Source of the DNA: an uncultured Bacillus sp.
Lineage (GTDB): Bacteria; Bacillota; Bacilli; Bacillales_B; DSM-18226
Length of the DNA: 64,000 nt
Assembly (NCBI RefSeq): GCF_946478885.1
Contig: NZ_CAMLDX010000003.1
Location: 21,371 to 85,370, forward strand
Direction: 5' to 3'
Part shown: piece by piece, positions 54,753-64,000 of the stretch
Position numbering within the stretch: position 1 is the stretch's first letter
Layout of the letters: the number at the start of each line of letters is the position of its first letter
Position numbers and translations under genes: made by a program
The notes under the pieces: model-generated
Database searches by the model: none
Seen by the model: the letters and a program-made list of their open reading frames with translations, nothing else
Told to the model about the DNA's origin: nothing

Positions 54753-57167
54753 ATGTTTGTTTCATATAAATGGCTACAGGAATACGTAGATCTTTCCGGC
54801 ATCAGTGTAGAGGAGCTTGCCGACAGGATTACAAAAAGCGGAATCGAAGTAGAAGGTGTGGAAAAGAAAAGTGAAGGCTTGAAGGGTGTAGTGATTGGGC
54901 ATGTATTAGAATGTGAAAAGCATCCGAATGCAGATAAACTGAATAAGTGTTTGGTAGATATCGGTGCAGAAGAACCTGTGCAAATCATCTGCGGCGCATC
55001 TAACGTGGGAAAAGGGCAAAAAGTTGCGGTTGCCACTGTCGGTGCCGTTTTGCCCAATAATTTTAAAATAAAAAAAGCAAAGCTTCGCGGAGAAGTATCG
55101 AATGGCATGATTTGTTCCCTGCAGGAACTGGGGCTTGAAGCAAAATTAGTGGCTAAAGAATATTCGACTGGTATTTTTAATTTTCCGCAGGATGCTAAGG
55201 TTGGAGAGGATGCTCTGGCAGCTCTTGCTTTAGATGATGAAATTTTGGAATTAAGCTTGACGCCAAACCGGGCAGATGCCATGAGCATGTTGGGGGTTGC
55301 CTATGAGGTGGCAGCCATTTTAGGATGTGAAGTAAAATGGCCTGATATTAAAAAAATGGAAGCAGAGGAAACAGCATCTGATTATATCAGCGTAAAAGTA
55401 GAGGCAGAGGAAGACAATCCATTATATATCGCTAAAGTTGTCAAGAATGTAAAAATTGGACCTTCTCCATTATGGATGCAAACGCGCTTGATGAATGCAG
55501 GCATTCGTCCGCATAATAATGTCGTTGATATTACTAACTATGTTTTACTGGAATATGGACAGCCGCTTCATGCCTTTGATTATGATCGTCTTGGTTCCAA
55601 AGAAATCGTTGTCCGCCGGGCTAAAGCCGGTGAAAAAATTACGACGCTTGATGATCAGGAACGGACGTTAACATCGGATCATCTTGTTATTACAAATGGT
55701 GTAGAACCAGTTGCCATTGCAGGTGTCATGGGAGGTGCCGATTCAGAGGTCAGTGATAAGACAACCACTGTTATCATTGAAACGGCTTATTTTGCTGCAC
55801 CGGTGATTCGAAAGGGCTCGAAAGATCACGGATTAAGAAGTGAAGCGAGCTCCCGATTTGAAAGAGGAGTAGACCCGGAGCGGGTTCGTTCTGCAGGAGA
55901 AAGAGCTGCACAATTAATGGCAGAATATGCCGAGGGCACCATTCTAGAGGGAACAGCTGAATATAATAGTATCAAGATTGAACCGGCTGTGATTTCGATT
56001 TCACTGAAAACCATTAATGGGGCGATTGGAACCCATTTATCTGCAAAAGAGGTCACCAATATCCTTATCCGCTTAGGCTTTAAAGTAAAGGAAGATGGGG
56101 AGGAATTCATTGTGACCATCCCGACGCGTCGGGGGGATATTACCATTGAAGCAGATATTGTTGAAGAGGTTGCCCGACTGTATGGCTATGATAAAATACC
56201 TTCAACCCTTCCGATCGGTACTACGACTCCGGGAGCATTGACTGATTATCAGCAAAAAAGGCGGATTGCCCGGCGTACATTAGAGGGGGCAGGTTTATAT
56301 CAAGCGGTTACGTATTCGTTAACCAGCGAAGAAAAGGCTGCTCAATTTGCTTCGGAAACACGTGAGCCGGTTCAATTGGCAATGCCAATGAGTGAGGAAA
56401 GAAGCCGCCTTAGAATGAGTATTGTACCTCAGTTATTGGAGGCTGTTAAATACAATAACGCCCGTCAAATAGATTCTGTAGCGGTCTATGAAATAGGTTC
56501 AATTTTCTTAAAAGAGGGTCATTCCCAGCTACCGGATGAAAGAGAGCATGTAGCTGCAGCCATTACCGGTCTGTGGGAAGCCAATCTTTGGCAGGGGGAG
56601 AAAAAAGCAGTCGATTTCTTTGTTTTAAAAGGCGTATTAGAAGCATTATTGGAGGCACTTGGCACAGCCGGGCAAATTGAATACCGTCAGGCAGTGTTAG
56701 AGCAAATGCATCCGGGACGGACTGCGGAAGTATTGCTGAATGGAGAAGTCATTGGATTCGCCGGTCAAGTACATCCTACATTGCAGAAAGAACTTGATAT
56801 TAAAGACACCTATGTCTTTGAATTATCCTTCAAAAAATTGGCTGAGGCAGCAGTAGAACCAATTTCTTATGTGACAATTCCTCGTTTTCCTTCTATTACA
56901 AGGGATATTGCCCTTGTTGTCGATAAGGATAAGGCTGCTGGTAAACTGGCTGCCATTATCCGTGAAGCAGGTGGAGCATTGTTAAAAGATGTCCATGTTT
57001 TTGACTTGTATGAAGGTGAACACATGGAAACAAACAAAAAGTCTCTTGCGTTCTCGTTGAAATATTATGATCCGGAACGGACCTTAACGGATGAAGATGT
57101 AACAAAGGCACATGAAAAGGTATTAGAAGCTGTTGCAGAAAAAGCGGGAGCTGTACTGCGCGGATAA
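54753..57167 (+). CDS. pheT: Phenylalanyl-tRNA synthetase beta subunit
   Basis: An 804-residue beta subunit, the same length as in B. subtilis. Domains: B1/tRNA-binding OB fold (about 40-155; [16 protein letters not shown]), B3/B4 editing domain (about 210-400; [18 protein letters not shown]), B5 DNA-binding-like (about 410-480), catalytic-like core (485-690), and a C-terminal ferredoxin-fold anticodon-binding domain (about 710-804; [15 protein letters not shown]). It hydrolyses mischarged Tyr-tRNA. The ATG follows GAGGAG. A strong bidirectional terminator closes pheST. Confidence 0.98.
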   Translation: MFVSYKWLQEYVDLSGISVEELADRITKSGIEVEGVEKKSEGLKGVVIGHVLECEKHPNADKLNKCLVDIGAEEPVQIICGASNVGKGQKVAVATVGAVLPNNFKIKKAKLRGEVSNGMICSLQELGLEAKLVAKEYSTGIFNFPQDAKVGEDALAALALDDEILELSLTPNRADAMSMLGVAYEVAAILGCEVKWPDIKKMEAEETASDYISVKVEAEEDNPLYIAKVVKNVKIGPSPLWMQTRLMNAGIRPHNNVVDITNYVLLEYGQPLHAFDYDRLGSKEIVVRRAKAGEKITTLDDQERTLTSDHLVITNGVEPVAIAGVMGGADSEVSDKTTTVIIETAYFAAPVIRKGSKDHGLRSEASSRFERGVDPERVRSAGERAAQLMAEYAEGTILEGTAEYNSIKIEPAVISISLKTINGAIGTHLSAKEVTNILIRLGFKVKEDGEEFIVTIPTRRGDITIEADIVEEVARLYGYDKIPSTLPIGTTTPGALTDYQQKRRIARRTLEGAGLYQAVTYSLTSEEKAAQFASETREPVQLAMPMSEERSRLRMSIVPQLLEAVKYNNARQIDSVAVYEIGSIFLKEGHSQLPDEREHVAAAITGLWEANLWQGEKKAVDFFVLKGVLEALLEALGTAGQIEYRQAVLEQMHPGRTAEVLLNGEVIGFAGQVHPTLQKELDIKDTYVFELSFKKLAEAAVEPISYVTIPRFPSITRDIALVVDKDKAAGKLAAIIREAGGALLKDVHVFDLYEGEHMETNKKSLAFSLKYYDPERTLTDEDVTKAHEKVLEAVAEKAGAVLRG

Positions 57168-57173
57168 TGGAGA

Positions 57174-57225
57174 TAAAAAAGGATGTCCTGTCAGGCTGCA
57201 ACCTGAAGGGACATCCTTTTTTTTT
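57174..57225. terminator. Bidirectional terminator between pheST and the yshE-side operon
   Basis: AAAAAAGGATGTCC pairs with GGACATCCTTTTTT, with an inner TCAGG/CCTGA pair. It also ends the minus-strand zapA-yshE group. Confidence 0.93.
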
Positions 57226-57307
57226 ATACAAAAAACACCATATAAATAATCCCAATTAATAAGAATACTATACAGCAGACAAGTAGTATTTTTGCCAACT
57301 TTTCCAT
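57224..57307 (-). CDS. 27-residue membrane microprotein
   Basis: A 27-codon open frame, translating MEKLAKILLVCCIVFLLIGI followed by IYMVFFV: a positively charged start and one membrane helix with two adjacent Cys. It is preceded by AAGGGAGAG eight to five bases before the ATG on the minus strand, a credible ribosome site. It lies 13 bases beyond the yshE stop on the same strand and ends right at the shared terminator, so it is placed as the last gene of the zapA-cvpA-polX-mutS2-yshE group. I recognise no family. Too short to be certain; the ribosome site and hydrophobic pattern are the support. Confidence 0.55.
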   Translation of the reverse strand: MEKLAKILLVCCIVFLLIGIIYMVFFV

Positions 57308-57320
57308 ACGTCGCTCTCCC

Positions 57321-57728
57321 TTAAATAATTCCTGCACCAATTACAAAAGACAAACCGATAGAGATGGTCATCGATATTAGTCCGACTGCTCGGTTATCCT
57401 TTTCAATCTCTTCATCAATTTTGAAAGTGGGTGTCATAAATTCAAAAATAAAATATCCGATGAGCAATAATATATAACCAAAAACTCCCCAGCCAATCAT
57501 GGTCATAAATGAGTCATTATGCTCAATCGTGTAACGGAAAATATTAGCAATTCCAAATATTTTTCCGCCGGTTGCCATAGCAACTGCTAAATTCCCATTT
57601 TTGATTTCATCCCAGTTTTTGTATTTCGTTACCAACTCAAATATTGCCAAAAAAACAATGATACACAAAATGACAACACTATAGTTTGCTGCTGTAAGTA
57701 CATATTCGTTTTCCCAAAATTGATTCAT
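57321..57728 (-). CDS. yshE: YshE, DUF350-family membrane protein
   Basis: A 135-residue membrane protein of the DUF350 family with four likely helices (about 13-33, 45-65 as the weaker one, 76-96, 112-133), matching B. subtilis YshE in place and size. Conserved features are the NGNLAVAMATGGKIFGIAN stretch and the acidic segment FKIDEEIEKDNRAVGLI before the last helix. The function is unknown. The ATG at 57728 follows AAGGTGAG. It is 17 bases after mutS2 on the same strand, so co-transcribed; a 27-residue microprotein follows it. Confidence 0.88.
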   Translation of the reverse strand: MNQFWENEYVLTAANYSVVILCIIVFLAIFELVTKYKNWDEIKNGNLAVAMATGGKIFGIANIFRYTIEHNDSFMTMIGWGVFGYILLLIGYFIFEFMTPTFKIDEEIEKDNRAVGLISMTISIGLSFVIGAGII

Positions 57729-57745
57729 TGAAGACTCACCTTCTC

Positions 57746-60103
57746 TTATTTAAACTCAACAATTGTAACCCCGATTCCGCCTTCACTATGATCTCCGAAA
57801 CGAATATGTTTGACTGCCCGGTGATTTCGTAAATATTCTTGTACACCCTGTCTTAAAGCTCCCGTTCCTTTTCCGTGGATGATGGATACTCTTGGATAAC
57901 CGGCAAGAAGAGCGTCATCTATATATTTTTCTACTCTGGCAAGGGCATTTTCATACCTTTCACCGCGTAAATCCAATTCAAGACTGACATGAAAGTCCTT
58001 TCCTTTAACAGTGGCAATCGTTCGGGTTTCAACGATCTTAGGCGTCTGGATATATTCTAAATCTTTTTCCGATACCTTCATCTTCATTATTCCAATTTGT
58101 ACGTCCCATGTATCAGAGGAAACCTTCTTAATGAGGTGTCCCTTTTGGTCGATGCTTAATACCTTTACTTCGTCACCGGGATGGAATTCATGCTTTTTCT
58201 GCTTTCGGATTGTTGGTGTTTTTTGTTTACTTTCCTTTGGTGTTGCTTCAGCTAGTTGCCTTTGTGCTTCGATTAATTCATGTTCTTTGATTTCCGTTTG
58301 CTTTTCAGCCCGCATTTTTCGTAAATCATGAATGATTGTCTCTGCTTCCCGTTTTGCTTTTTCTATGATCTCCCGGGCTTCTTCCGTTGCTTTGTCGTAT
58401 AAGGAGTCTTTCTTTTCGTAGTACTCCACCATTTGCTTTTGTAAGTCCTTTTGCAACATTTCGGAATTTTTCAGAAGGTCATGCGCTTCCAGCAATTCGG
58501 ATTCCGCCTGTCGTTTGCTTTCCTCAAGCGAGGCAATCATATTTTCAACCTGATGACTGTCTGCACTCACATAGGAACGGGCCATTTCAATAATACGTTC
58601 ATTTAATCCTAACCGTTTGGATATTTCAAAGGCATTGCTTCGTCCTGGAACGCCGATTAATAAACGATAGGTAGGACTTAATGTTTCAATATCGAATTCG
58701 ACGCTGGCGTTGACTACTCCTTCTCTATTATAACCATATGCTTTTAATTCCGGATAATGCGTTGTGGCTATGACTCTGGCTCCGCGCCGATTCACTTCAT
58801 CCAGGATGGATATCGCCAATGCCGCACCTTCTTGAGGGTCTGTGCCTGCACCCAGTTCATCAAATAAGATCAAGCTGTTGCAATCGGCACTTTGCAGGAT
58901 ATCCACTATATTAACCATATGGGAAGAGAAGGTACTTAAGCTTTGTTCAATCGATTGCTCGTCTCCAATATCAGCATAGACCGCATCAAAAACAGCCATT
59001 TCAGAACCGTCGAGAGCGGGTATTTGCAGGCCTGCCTGTGCCATTAAAGTACAAAGCCCCACTGTTTTTAGCGTGACGGTCTTCCCTCCTGTATTCGGAC
59101 CTGTGATGACAATTGTAGAAAAATCCTTGCCGATGACAATATCATTTGCAACAACCTCATCAATCGGGATTAATGGATGGCGCGCCTTGACTAAAGAAAT
59201 TCTTCCTTCATGGTTGATCTCGGGCTTTGTGGCCTTAATCTTCCGGCTGTAGCGTGCCTTGGCAAACATAAAGTCAATATGGGCAAGAACCCCGGTAATA
59301 ACCTCGAGCTCAATACTTTGTTCTGCAGTTTGTGCTGAAAGGAGGTGGAGGATCCGCTCAATTTCCTGCTGCTCTTTAATACGAATACTTTGTAATTCAT
59401 TATTGAGCTGAACGATTGATTGTGGTTCAATAAATAATGTTTGACCGGAAGAACTTTGATCATGAACGATTCCGCCATAATGGGCTCTGTATTCTTGTTT
59501 TACGGGAATAACAAACCGGTCATTACGAATGGTGACAATGGCATCGGAAAGCATTTTTTGTGCATTAGAGGAACGGATTATGTTTTCCAGCCTTTCACGT
59601 ACCCGCGCTTCCTTTGTCCGTACCTGATTTCTGAGGGAACGAAGTATTTCACTCGCACTGTCGAGCACTTCCCCATTATCATCAATCGCATTTTTAATGG
59701 ACTGTTCCAGCTCTGCTAAAACAATTATTTTTTCTGTTTCCCGTTGCAGGTTTGGCAGTGCTTCATTCTCGTTGGCAAACTCTTCAATAAATCGTTTTAT
59801 TTGGCGGCTTGCATGAACGGTACTTGCGACATGCATTAATTCATGAGGACTCAGCATTCCGCCGATTACCGCTCGTTTAATATGGGGGCGTATATCAAAG
59901 ATACCGCCAAGCGGTACATTTCCTTTCAATCGCAGAACTGTGACTGCTTCATCTGTCTCTTCCTGAAATTGAACAACCTTGGCATAATCACTGGAAGGAA
60001 TTAATTTTTCGGTTAATTCTCTGCCTAATGATGAGGAGACGTGCTCAAGTAGCTGTTCTTTCACCTTATCAAATTCCAATATTTTAAAAACTTTTTGCTG
60101 CAT
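57746..60103 (-). CDS. mutS2: MutS2 ATPase/endonuclease
   Basis: A 785-residue MutS2, the same length as B. subtilis MutSB. The MutS-type core and clamp (1-300) lead to the ABC-type ATPase with Walker A GPNTGGKT (about residues 336-343), Walker [20 protein letters not shown] and the ATTHYPELK switch. A long coiled coil (about 510-630) and a KOW-like segment follow, then the C-terminal Smr nuclease domain with [12 protein letters not shown] and [12 protein letters not shown]. It lacks the mismatch-binding domain of MutS. Recent work assigns the Bacillus protein to rescue of collided ribosomes; older work to limiting recombination. ATG after AGGGAGGA. Confidence 0.97.
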   Translation of the reverse strand: MQQKVFKILEFDKVKEQLLEHVSSSLGRELTEKLIPSSDYAKVVQFQEETDEAVTVLRLKGNVPLGGIFDIRPHIKRAVIGGMLSPHELMHVASTVHASRQIKRFIEEFANENEALPNLQRETEKIIVLAELEQSIKNAIDDNGEVLDSASEILRSLRNQVRTKEARVRERLENIIRSSNAQKMLSDAIVTIRNDRFVIPVKQEYRAHYGGIVHDQSSSGQTLFIEPQSIVQLNNELQSIRIKEQQEIERILHLLSAQTAEQSIELEVITGVLAHIDFMFAKARYSRKIKATKPEINHEGRISLVKARHPLIPIDEVVANDIVIGKDFSTIVITGPNTGGKTVTLKTVGLCTLMAQAGLQIPALDGSEMAVFDAVYADIGDEQSIEQSLSTFSSHMVNIVDILQSADCNSLILFDELGAGTDPQEGAALAISILDEVNRRGARVIATTHYPELKAYGYNREGVVNASVEFDIETLSPTYRLLIGVPGRSNAFEISKRLGLNERIIEMARSYVSADSHQVENMIASLEESKRQAESELLEAHDLLKNSEMLQKDLQKQMVEYYEKKDSLYDKATEEAREIIEKAKREAETIIHDLRKMRAEKQTEIKEHELIEAQRQLAEATPKESKQKTPTIRKQKKHEFHPGDEVKVLSIDQKGHLIKKVSSDTWDVQIGIMKMKVSEKDLEYIQTPKIVETRTIATVKGKDFHVSLELDLRGERYENALARVEKYIDDALLAGYPRVSIIHGKGTGALRQGVQEYLRNHRAVKHIRFGDHSEGGIGVTIVEFK

Positions 60104-60175
60104 GGAGATATTTCCTCCCTAAATAGAAGTGGTAGATGCCAAAAAATAAGCACCTGTAACCGGATATTTAAATAT

Positions 60176-61891
60176 TTATTGACGATCCCGTAAAAAAGCC
60201 AGTAAATCGTTTAGAACTCTTGTATTCAATACATTTGCCCTTTTAATCCAACCCTTTTGAGCTGTTGAAACACCAATTTTCATATGATCAAGTGCGTCTA
60301 CTTTATGGGCATCTGTATTAATCACAAGTTTAACGCCTGCTTCCTGTGCCTTGCGAATATGTTTGGCCGATAAATCAAGTCGATTTGGATTTGCATTTAA
60401 TTCTAAAGCGGTATTCGTGTCTTGAGCAAGTTTAATCAGCAGTTCGATATCTGCTGCATAGCCCTCTCGTTTTCCAATCAGTCTTCCAGTCGGATGAGCA
60501 ATAATGTCTACATTCGCATTATACAGGGCTGTTTTTAAACGTTCCATAATTTTTTCTTTTGGCTGAGAAAAGGAGGAATGAATGGATGCAATGACTAAAT
60601 CCGTTTCTTCAAGCACATCATCAGGAAAATCAAGTGAACCGTCAGGCAATATATCCATTTCGATCCCGGAAAGGATCCTAAAGTCACTGTATTTCTCATT
60701 CAGAATGTTAATTTCCTCTCTTTGCTTTTTCAAACGTTCTATAGTCAAACCTTTGGCCATCTTTAAATATTGTGAGTGATCGGTTATGGCTATATACTGA
60801 TAGCCTCTTTTCCGGCATGCCTCAGCCATTTCCCCGACGGAATGTGCACCATCACTCCAGGTTGTATGCATATGGAGATCCCCCTTGATATCACAAAGTG
60901 AAATCAGCCCGTATTCTTCTGTAAAATGGTCAATTTCTGTTCCATCTTCTCTTAATTCGGGAGGGATGTACGGCAGGGCAAAATGAGCATAGAAATCTGC
61001 TTCTGAAGCAAAGGTTAAAATCCGACCCTGTGTAGGAGAGTCTACTCCATATTCGCTGATTTTTTCTCCTCTTGCTTTTGCGAGCTGGCGCATCCGGACA
61101 TTATGTTCTTTAGATCCGGTAAAATGATGAAGAGTCGTGGCGAATTCTTCCACTTTAACTAAACGGAAATCGACGGAAACATCATAATCAAGGTCTAAAA
61201 CAATTGATACCTTCGTATCGCCAGCTGCAATGACCTCTTTTATGCCGCTGATTTTTAGCAATTGCTCTTTCACAAGCCTCGGGTGTTCTGTGGCAATAAT
61301 AAAGTCTAAATCCTTTATGGTTTCTTTCATTCTTCGAAGGCTGCCAGCTTGGGAAAATTGCTGGATATGCTCCATTCCGGCCAGGATGTCCCCAATTCTT
61401 TCTGCAATAGGGAGCATATAGGCGAGCGGAAGCCGCTCAGGTCTATTTCCCGCCTGAAGTAGTGCTTGAAGTATTTTTTCCTCTGTTTTTTTGCCGAATC
61501 CGCTTAATGCTTGGAGCTGATGACTGCGACAAGCGGTTTCAAGTTCAACAGCGCTTTCAATACCGAGTTCCTTGTATAGTCGAGCGATTTTTTTGCTTCC
61601 TAATCCAGGTAATTGCAATAAAGGAATCAGGCCCGCCGGGACTTCCTTCTTCAGTTTTTTTAGCAAGGATGATGTACCTTCCTGTCTATACTCTTCAATG
61701 ACAGCTGCTGTTCCTTTGCCGATTCCGGATAAGGCTGTCAAATCCTTTATTTCATCCAGTAGCTCTTCAGTTAATTCCAGACTTTTCGCAGCCTTTCTGA
61801 AAGCAGCTATCTTAAAAGTGTTTTCTCCTTTAAGCTCCATATAAACGGCAATCGTTTCTAATAGACGGATGATATCCTTTTTATTTACCAT
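60176..61891 (-). CDS. polX: DNA polymerase/3'-5' exonuclease PolX
   Basis: A 571-residue family X polymerase (B. subtilis 570). An 8-kDa-like domain and HhH motifs (LSGIGKGTAAVIEEY; LLQLPGLGSKKIARLYKELG) come first, then the polymerase core with the SLRRMKETIKDLDFIIAT Asp pair near residues 205-220, and from about 340 a PHP domain (DIKGDLHMHTTWSDG; ITDHS; NTDAHKVDAL) giving Mn-dependent 3'-5' exonuclease activity. It fills short gaps in base-excision repair. I start at ATG 61891, about ten bases after AGGTG; the ATG at 61900 has no proper spacing. It is 72 bases from mutS2. Confidence 0.95.
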   Translation of the reverse strand: MVNKKDIIRLLETIAVYMELKGENTFKIAAFRKAAKSLELTEELLDEIKDLTALSGIGKGTAAVIEEYRQEGTSSLLKKLKKEVPAGLIPLLQLPGLGSKKIARLYKELGIESAVELETACRSHQLQALSGFGKKTEEKILQALLQAGNRPERLPLAYMLPIAERIGDILAGMEHIQQFSQAGSLRRMKETIKDLDFIIATEHPRLVKEQLLKISGIKEVIAAGDTKVSIVLDLDYDVSVDFRLVKVEEFATTLHHFTGSKEHNVRMRQLAKARGEKISEYGVDSPTQGRILTFASEADFYAHFALPYIPPELREDGTEIDHFTEEYGLISLCDIKGDLHMHTTWSDGAHSVGEMAEACRKRGYQYIAITDHSQYLKMAKGLTIERLKKQREEINILNEKYSDFRILSGIEMDILPDGSLDFPDDVLEETDLVIASIHSSFSQPKEKIMERLKTALYNANVDIIAHPTGRLIGKREGYAADIELLIKLAQDTNTALELNANPNRLDLSAKHIRKAQEAGVKLVINTDAHKVDALDHMKIGVSTAQKGWIKRANVLNTRVLNDLLAFLRDRQ

Positions 61892-61980
61892 TTCTTCCAT
61901 TCACCTGCTTAACGGCATATGATGTCTTAAATTATCATGAGTTTGGTTGTTTTCATTATACTGTTATTATTGTCCGTTTA

Positions 61981-62010
61981 AAAAGAAAACTCCTCTTCAA
62001 AAGAGAAGTT
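61981..62010 (-). terminator. Possible partial terminator between cvpA and polX
   Basis: On the minus strand AACTTCTC pairs with GAGGAGTT (one mismatch) and TTTTCTTTTT follows. It may reduce rather than stop transcription into polX. Confidence 0.6.
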
Positions 62011-62028
62011 CTACCGCTAACGGCCTTA

Positions 62029-62553
62029 TCACAGCAAATCGAGAATTTGCTGTGATAAAAAAGGCGTCTTCTTTAATATAAGTTCAGCCATGATAGAGCC
62101 AGCCAGGCTCGTTTGAATCGCTTCAAAAGGCAGGAGGACCGCTATGAATAATAAAATAAACATGATAAGATAAAGTTCGATAAATCCCAAAATGCCGCCA
62201 GCCCAAACATTTAGCTGTTTCAAAACCGGAATTTTAGCAAGAACATTCAACATATGGCCAATAAGATGTAAGAGAATGTTCACAGCAAAAAAAATCACGA
62301 CAAAAGCAATGGCGCGATAATAGGTATCTTCTAGACTGGCATGGTTGAATAAAGATGAAAAAGCCGAGTGGTCGCTAGAAGCAGGATACGGGATCCACGG
62401 AATGAGTTTTGGTGCAAGCCGATCGTGGTAAAGGAAAGCCGCAGCAGAGGAGATAATAAAACCGGTAAGATGGACAAGCTGCCGGATAAACCCTCTTTTT
62501 AAACCTACTAAAAAACCAAACCCTAAAACTATTACTACAGTTAGATCGAGCAT
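62029..62553 (-). CDS. cvpA: CvpA-family membrane protein
   Basis: A 174-residue CvpA-family protein (YshB in B. subtilis) with four predicted helices (about 3-20, 26-44, 82-103, 120-145). The start LDLTVVIVLGFGFLVGLKRGFIRQL and the later INxLLHLIGHMLN-type segment are characteristic. E. coli CvpA is needed for colicin V production and envelope integrity; the Bacillus role is unknown. ATG at 62553, after AAAGGACTGA. It is 15 bases from zapA and clearly in the same operon. Confidence 0.92.
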   Translation of the reverse strand: MLDLTVVIVLGFGFLVGLKRGFIRQLVHLTGFIISSAAAFLYHDRLAPKLIPWIPYPASSDHSAFSSLFNHASLEDTYYRAIAFVVIFFAVNILLHLIGHMLNVLAKIPVLKQLNVWAGGILGFIELYLIMFILLFIAVLLPFEAIQTSLAGSIMAELILKKTPFLSQQILDLL

Positions 62554-62568
62554 GACTATTTCAGTCCT

Positions 62569-62820
62569 TTATTGTTTTGATTCATTTTCGAGCTTTTCAA
62601 GTTGTTCCTTTATTTTCAAATAATCATTCACGGCATTTATGGCGGTGAGTACAGCCAGCTTATTGGTATCGAGCAAAGGATTCTTTGAGTGTATTTCACG
62701 CATTTTTTCATCGACCATTGAAGCCACATGCCGAATATGGCTGGCACTTTCTGTACCAACTATAATATACTGAGTTCCGTATATATCAACCGTAATACGG
62801 TTTTTTTCTATCCGTGACAA
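62569..62820 (-). CDS. zapA: Cell division protein ZapA
   Basis: An 83-residue ZapA, which bundles FtsZ protofilaments and promotes Z-ring assembly. The globular head has RITVDIYGTQYIIVGTES and the rest is a coiled-coil-forming helix (MREIHSKNPLLDTNKLAVLTAINAVNDYLKIKEQ in part). I start at TTG 62820, eight bases after GGAGG, giving MSRIEKNRITVDIYG, close to the B. subtilis start; the ATG five codons earlier (62835) has no ribosome site, since GGAGG lies inside it. It heads the minus-strand group zapA-cvpA-polX-mutS2-yshE and is divergent from rnhC. Confidence 0.94.
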   Translation of the reverse strand: MSRIEKNRITVDIYGTQYIIVGTESASHIRHVASMVDEKMREIHSKNPLLDTNKLAVLTAINAVNDYLKIKEQLEKLENESKQ

Positions 62821-62937
62821 GCTACATGCCTCCATTCAAAAGAATCCTAAATATAATCATACCATGAAACCTAAATGATTTTAAAGTAGTAGCATGTCAA
62901 ATAAAGTCAAAACCTCAAAATATAAGGAGTGAATTCA

Positions 62938-63888
62938 TTGAATCACATTGTACTGCAAAGAAATATGCAGGAAATAAAAAAAATGAAAGAGTATTATGAC
63001 TTGAATTTAACGGAAAAAACCCCCCAAGGCGGAGTATTTTCGGCAAAAACCCAAAATTGTACCATTACGGCCTATCATTCTGGCAAAGTGCTTTTTCAAG
63101 GGGCGGGATGCGAGGCGGAGGCGAAAAAATGGGGTACAGCCTCTCCTGTACAGGTTGATGGGAGGAAAAATACAAAGGCCTTCACGAAGAAAACGTCTGG
63201 AAGCGGTCTACCTAAGAACATGAAGAGCCTGTCTGTCATCGGTTCTGACGAGGTGGGCACAGGTGATTTCTTCGGTCCTGTCACGGTCTGTGCAGCTTAT
63301 GTTCGAAAAGATGAAATTTCCATCTTGCAGGAGCTTGGCGTCCAAGATTCAAAAAACTTAAAGGATGAAAAAATCTCTGCGATTGCAAAAAAAATTATTC
63401 AATTAGTACCATACAGCCTGTTGATTTTGCCAAACAAAAAATATAATGAATTGCAGCAGTCTGGTATGTCACAGGGGAAAATAAAGGCACTTCTTCATAA
63501 CCAGGCAATTGGACATCTTCTAAAAAAAATAGCACCTGAAAAGCCGGACGCTATTTTAATTGATCAATTTGCTAAGGAAGAAATCTATTACCAATATTTA
63601 AAAGGTCAAAAGCAAATTCAAAAGGAAAATGTTTATTTTAGTACGAAAGCAGAAGGAATACATACAGCAGTTGCTGCGGCCTCGATTATTGCCCGATATG
63701 CTTTTGTCCAACAATTTGACAAGTTGAGTGCCAAGGCTGGCTTTCATATTCCGAAGGGAGCCGGTTCGCAGGTAGATGCGGCTTGTGCTCGCTTAATAAA
63801 AGAAAAAGGGGCAGACATATTGCCGGAATATGTGAAGATGCATTTTGCAAACACGCAAAAGGCCTTTGCCCTTTTGCGGCGAAAATAG
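62938..63888 (+). CDS. rnhC: Ribonuclease HIII
   Basis: A 316-residue RNase HIII (B. subtilis 313), cleaving RNA in RNA-DNA hybrids. The N-terminal TBP-like substrate-binding domain covers about 1-90 (TITAYHSGKVLFQG). The catalytic domain has SDEVGTGDFFGPV (Asp104, Glu105), the QDSKNL segment with its Asp, and AILIDQFAKEE with a further Asp. The DEVG rather than DEAG form separates HIII from HII. I start at TTG 62938, eight bases after AAGGAG; the GTG at 62929 lies inside the ribosome site. Divergent from zapA, as in B. subtilis. Confidence 0.96.
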   Translation: MNHIVLQRNMQEIKKMKEYYDLNLTEKTPQGGVFSAKTQNCTITAYHSGKVLFQGAGCEAEAKKWGTASPVQVDGRKNTKAFTKKTSGSGLPKNMKSLSVIGSDEVGTGDFFGPVTVCAAYVRKDEISILQELGVQDSKNLKDEKISAIAKKIIQLVPYSLLILPNKKYNELQQSGMSQGKIKALLHNQAIGHLLKKIAPEKPDAILIDQFAKEEIYYQYLKGQKQIQKENVYFSTKAEGIHTAVAAASIIARYAFVQQFDKLSAKAGFHIPKGAGSQVDAACARLIKEKGADILPEYVKMHFANTQKAFALLRRK

Positions 63889-63899
63889 GTATGTCTTAT

Positions 63900-63944
63900 A
63901 GGCTGCAGAATGGAGAAATGCTTATGGGATTTGCAGCTTTTTTT
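63900..63944 (+). terminator. Terminator of rnhC
   Basis: GGCTGCA pairs with TGCAGCT around a loop of about 24 bases, followed by a run of nine T. Confidence 0.75.
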
Positions 63945-64000
63945 TACAGTGAATTTTTTCTGGAGCTAGAAAAATTGAACTTATGATTTACTAAATTACT

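Noticed and set aside
54659..55288. A 209-codon open frame antisense to the pheS/pheT junction
   Set aside because: Antisense to highly conserved pheT; composition is Ser/Cys/Phe-rich as expected of a shadow, and no ribosome site is seen.

Overview
This window comes from the chromosome of a low-GC, spore-forming member of the Bacillaceae. Nearly every gene has a recognisable Bacillus subtilis counterpart, and the gene order follows the B. subtilis ackA-to-rnhC core segment. Sporulation genes (ytrH/ytrI, ytvI, ytaF, ytxC, sspI), T-box leaders, an L20 leader, ARG boxes, CcpA/CcpN-type sites and SigW-type promoters all agree with this. It is not B. subtilis: it carries hflK-hflC between phoR and polA, a universal stress gene between argH and ald, an EcsC-family gene beside ackA, a FadR-type regulator before accD, and no speD after gapB. 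I see no rRNA, tRNA, CRISPR array, prophage or insertion sequence.

Layout. 1-2533: the 3' end of ackA, an EcsC-family gene, moaB, and a small unknown gene. 2675-5316: argGH under ARG boxes. 5450-8597: uspA-like, ald and an M24 peptidase. 8988-13040: a small membrane protein, ytoI, ytpI, nrnA and ytrHI. 13195-23904: dnaE, malic enzyme, a GntR/FadR regulator, accDA, pfkA-pyk and fxsA. 23934-32478: ytvI, ytwI, the TCA genes citZ-icd-mdh, and phoPR. 32501-39723: a PhoP-type promoter with no evident gene, hflKC, polA-mutM-ytaF-coaE. 40053-45163: gapB, nrdR-dnaB-dnaI and ytxC. 45160-49347: thrS behind a T-box, then infC-rpmI-rplT behind an L20 leader. 49753-53295: a TVP38-type membrane protein, ysdB, ysdC, sspI and ysgA. 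53298-57167: T-box-pheST. 57224-62820 (minus strand): zapA-cvpA-polX-mutS2-yshE plus a 27-residue membrane microprotein. 62938-63888: rnhC.

The genes fall into coherent modules. One is central carbon flow: pfkA-pyk, malic enzyme, citZ-icd-mdh, gapB, ackA and acetyl-CoA carboxylase. A second is replication and repair: dnaE, polA, mutM, dnaB/dnaI, mutS2, polX and rnhC. A third is translation: thrS, pheST, infC-rpmI-rplT and ysgA. Much of the regulation can be read directly from the DNA.

The most interesting signals lie outside the coding regions. They are: four 11-bp-phased PHO boxes plus a perfect -10, driving at most a tiny transcript between phoR and hflK; an ECF-type promoter in front of hflKC; a structured spacer of about 200 nt between rpmI and rplT; a FadR-type palindrome just before accDA; a dispersed family of about 90-125-bp imperfect palindromes built around GGTGTCAGGCA/TGCCTGACACC; an SD-sequestering hairpin before ytaF; and the 27-codon membrane microprotein after yshE. 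No wholly new multi-gene system is evident; most of the window is conserved core genome.
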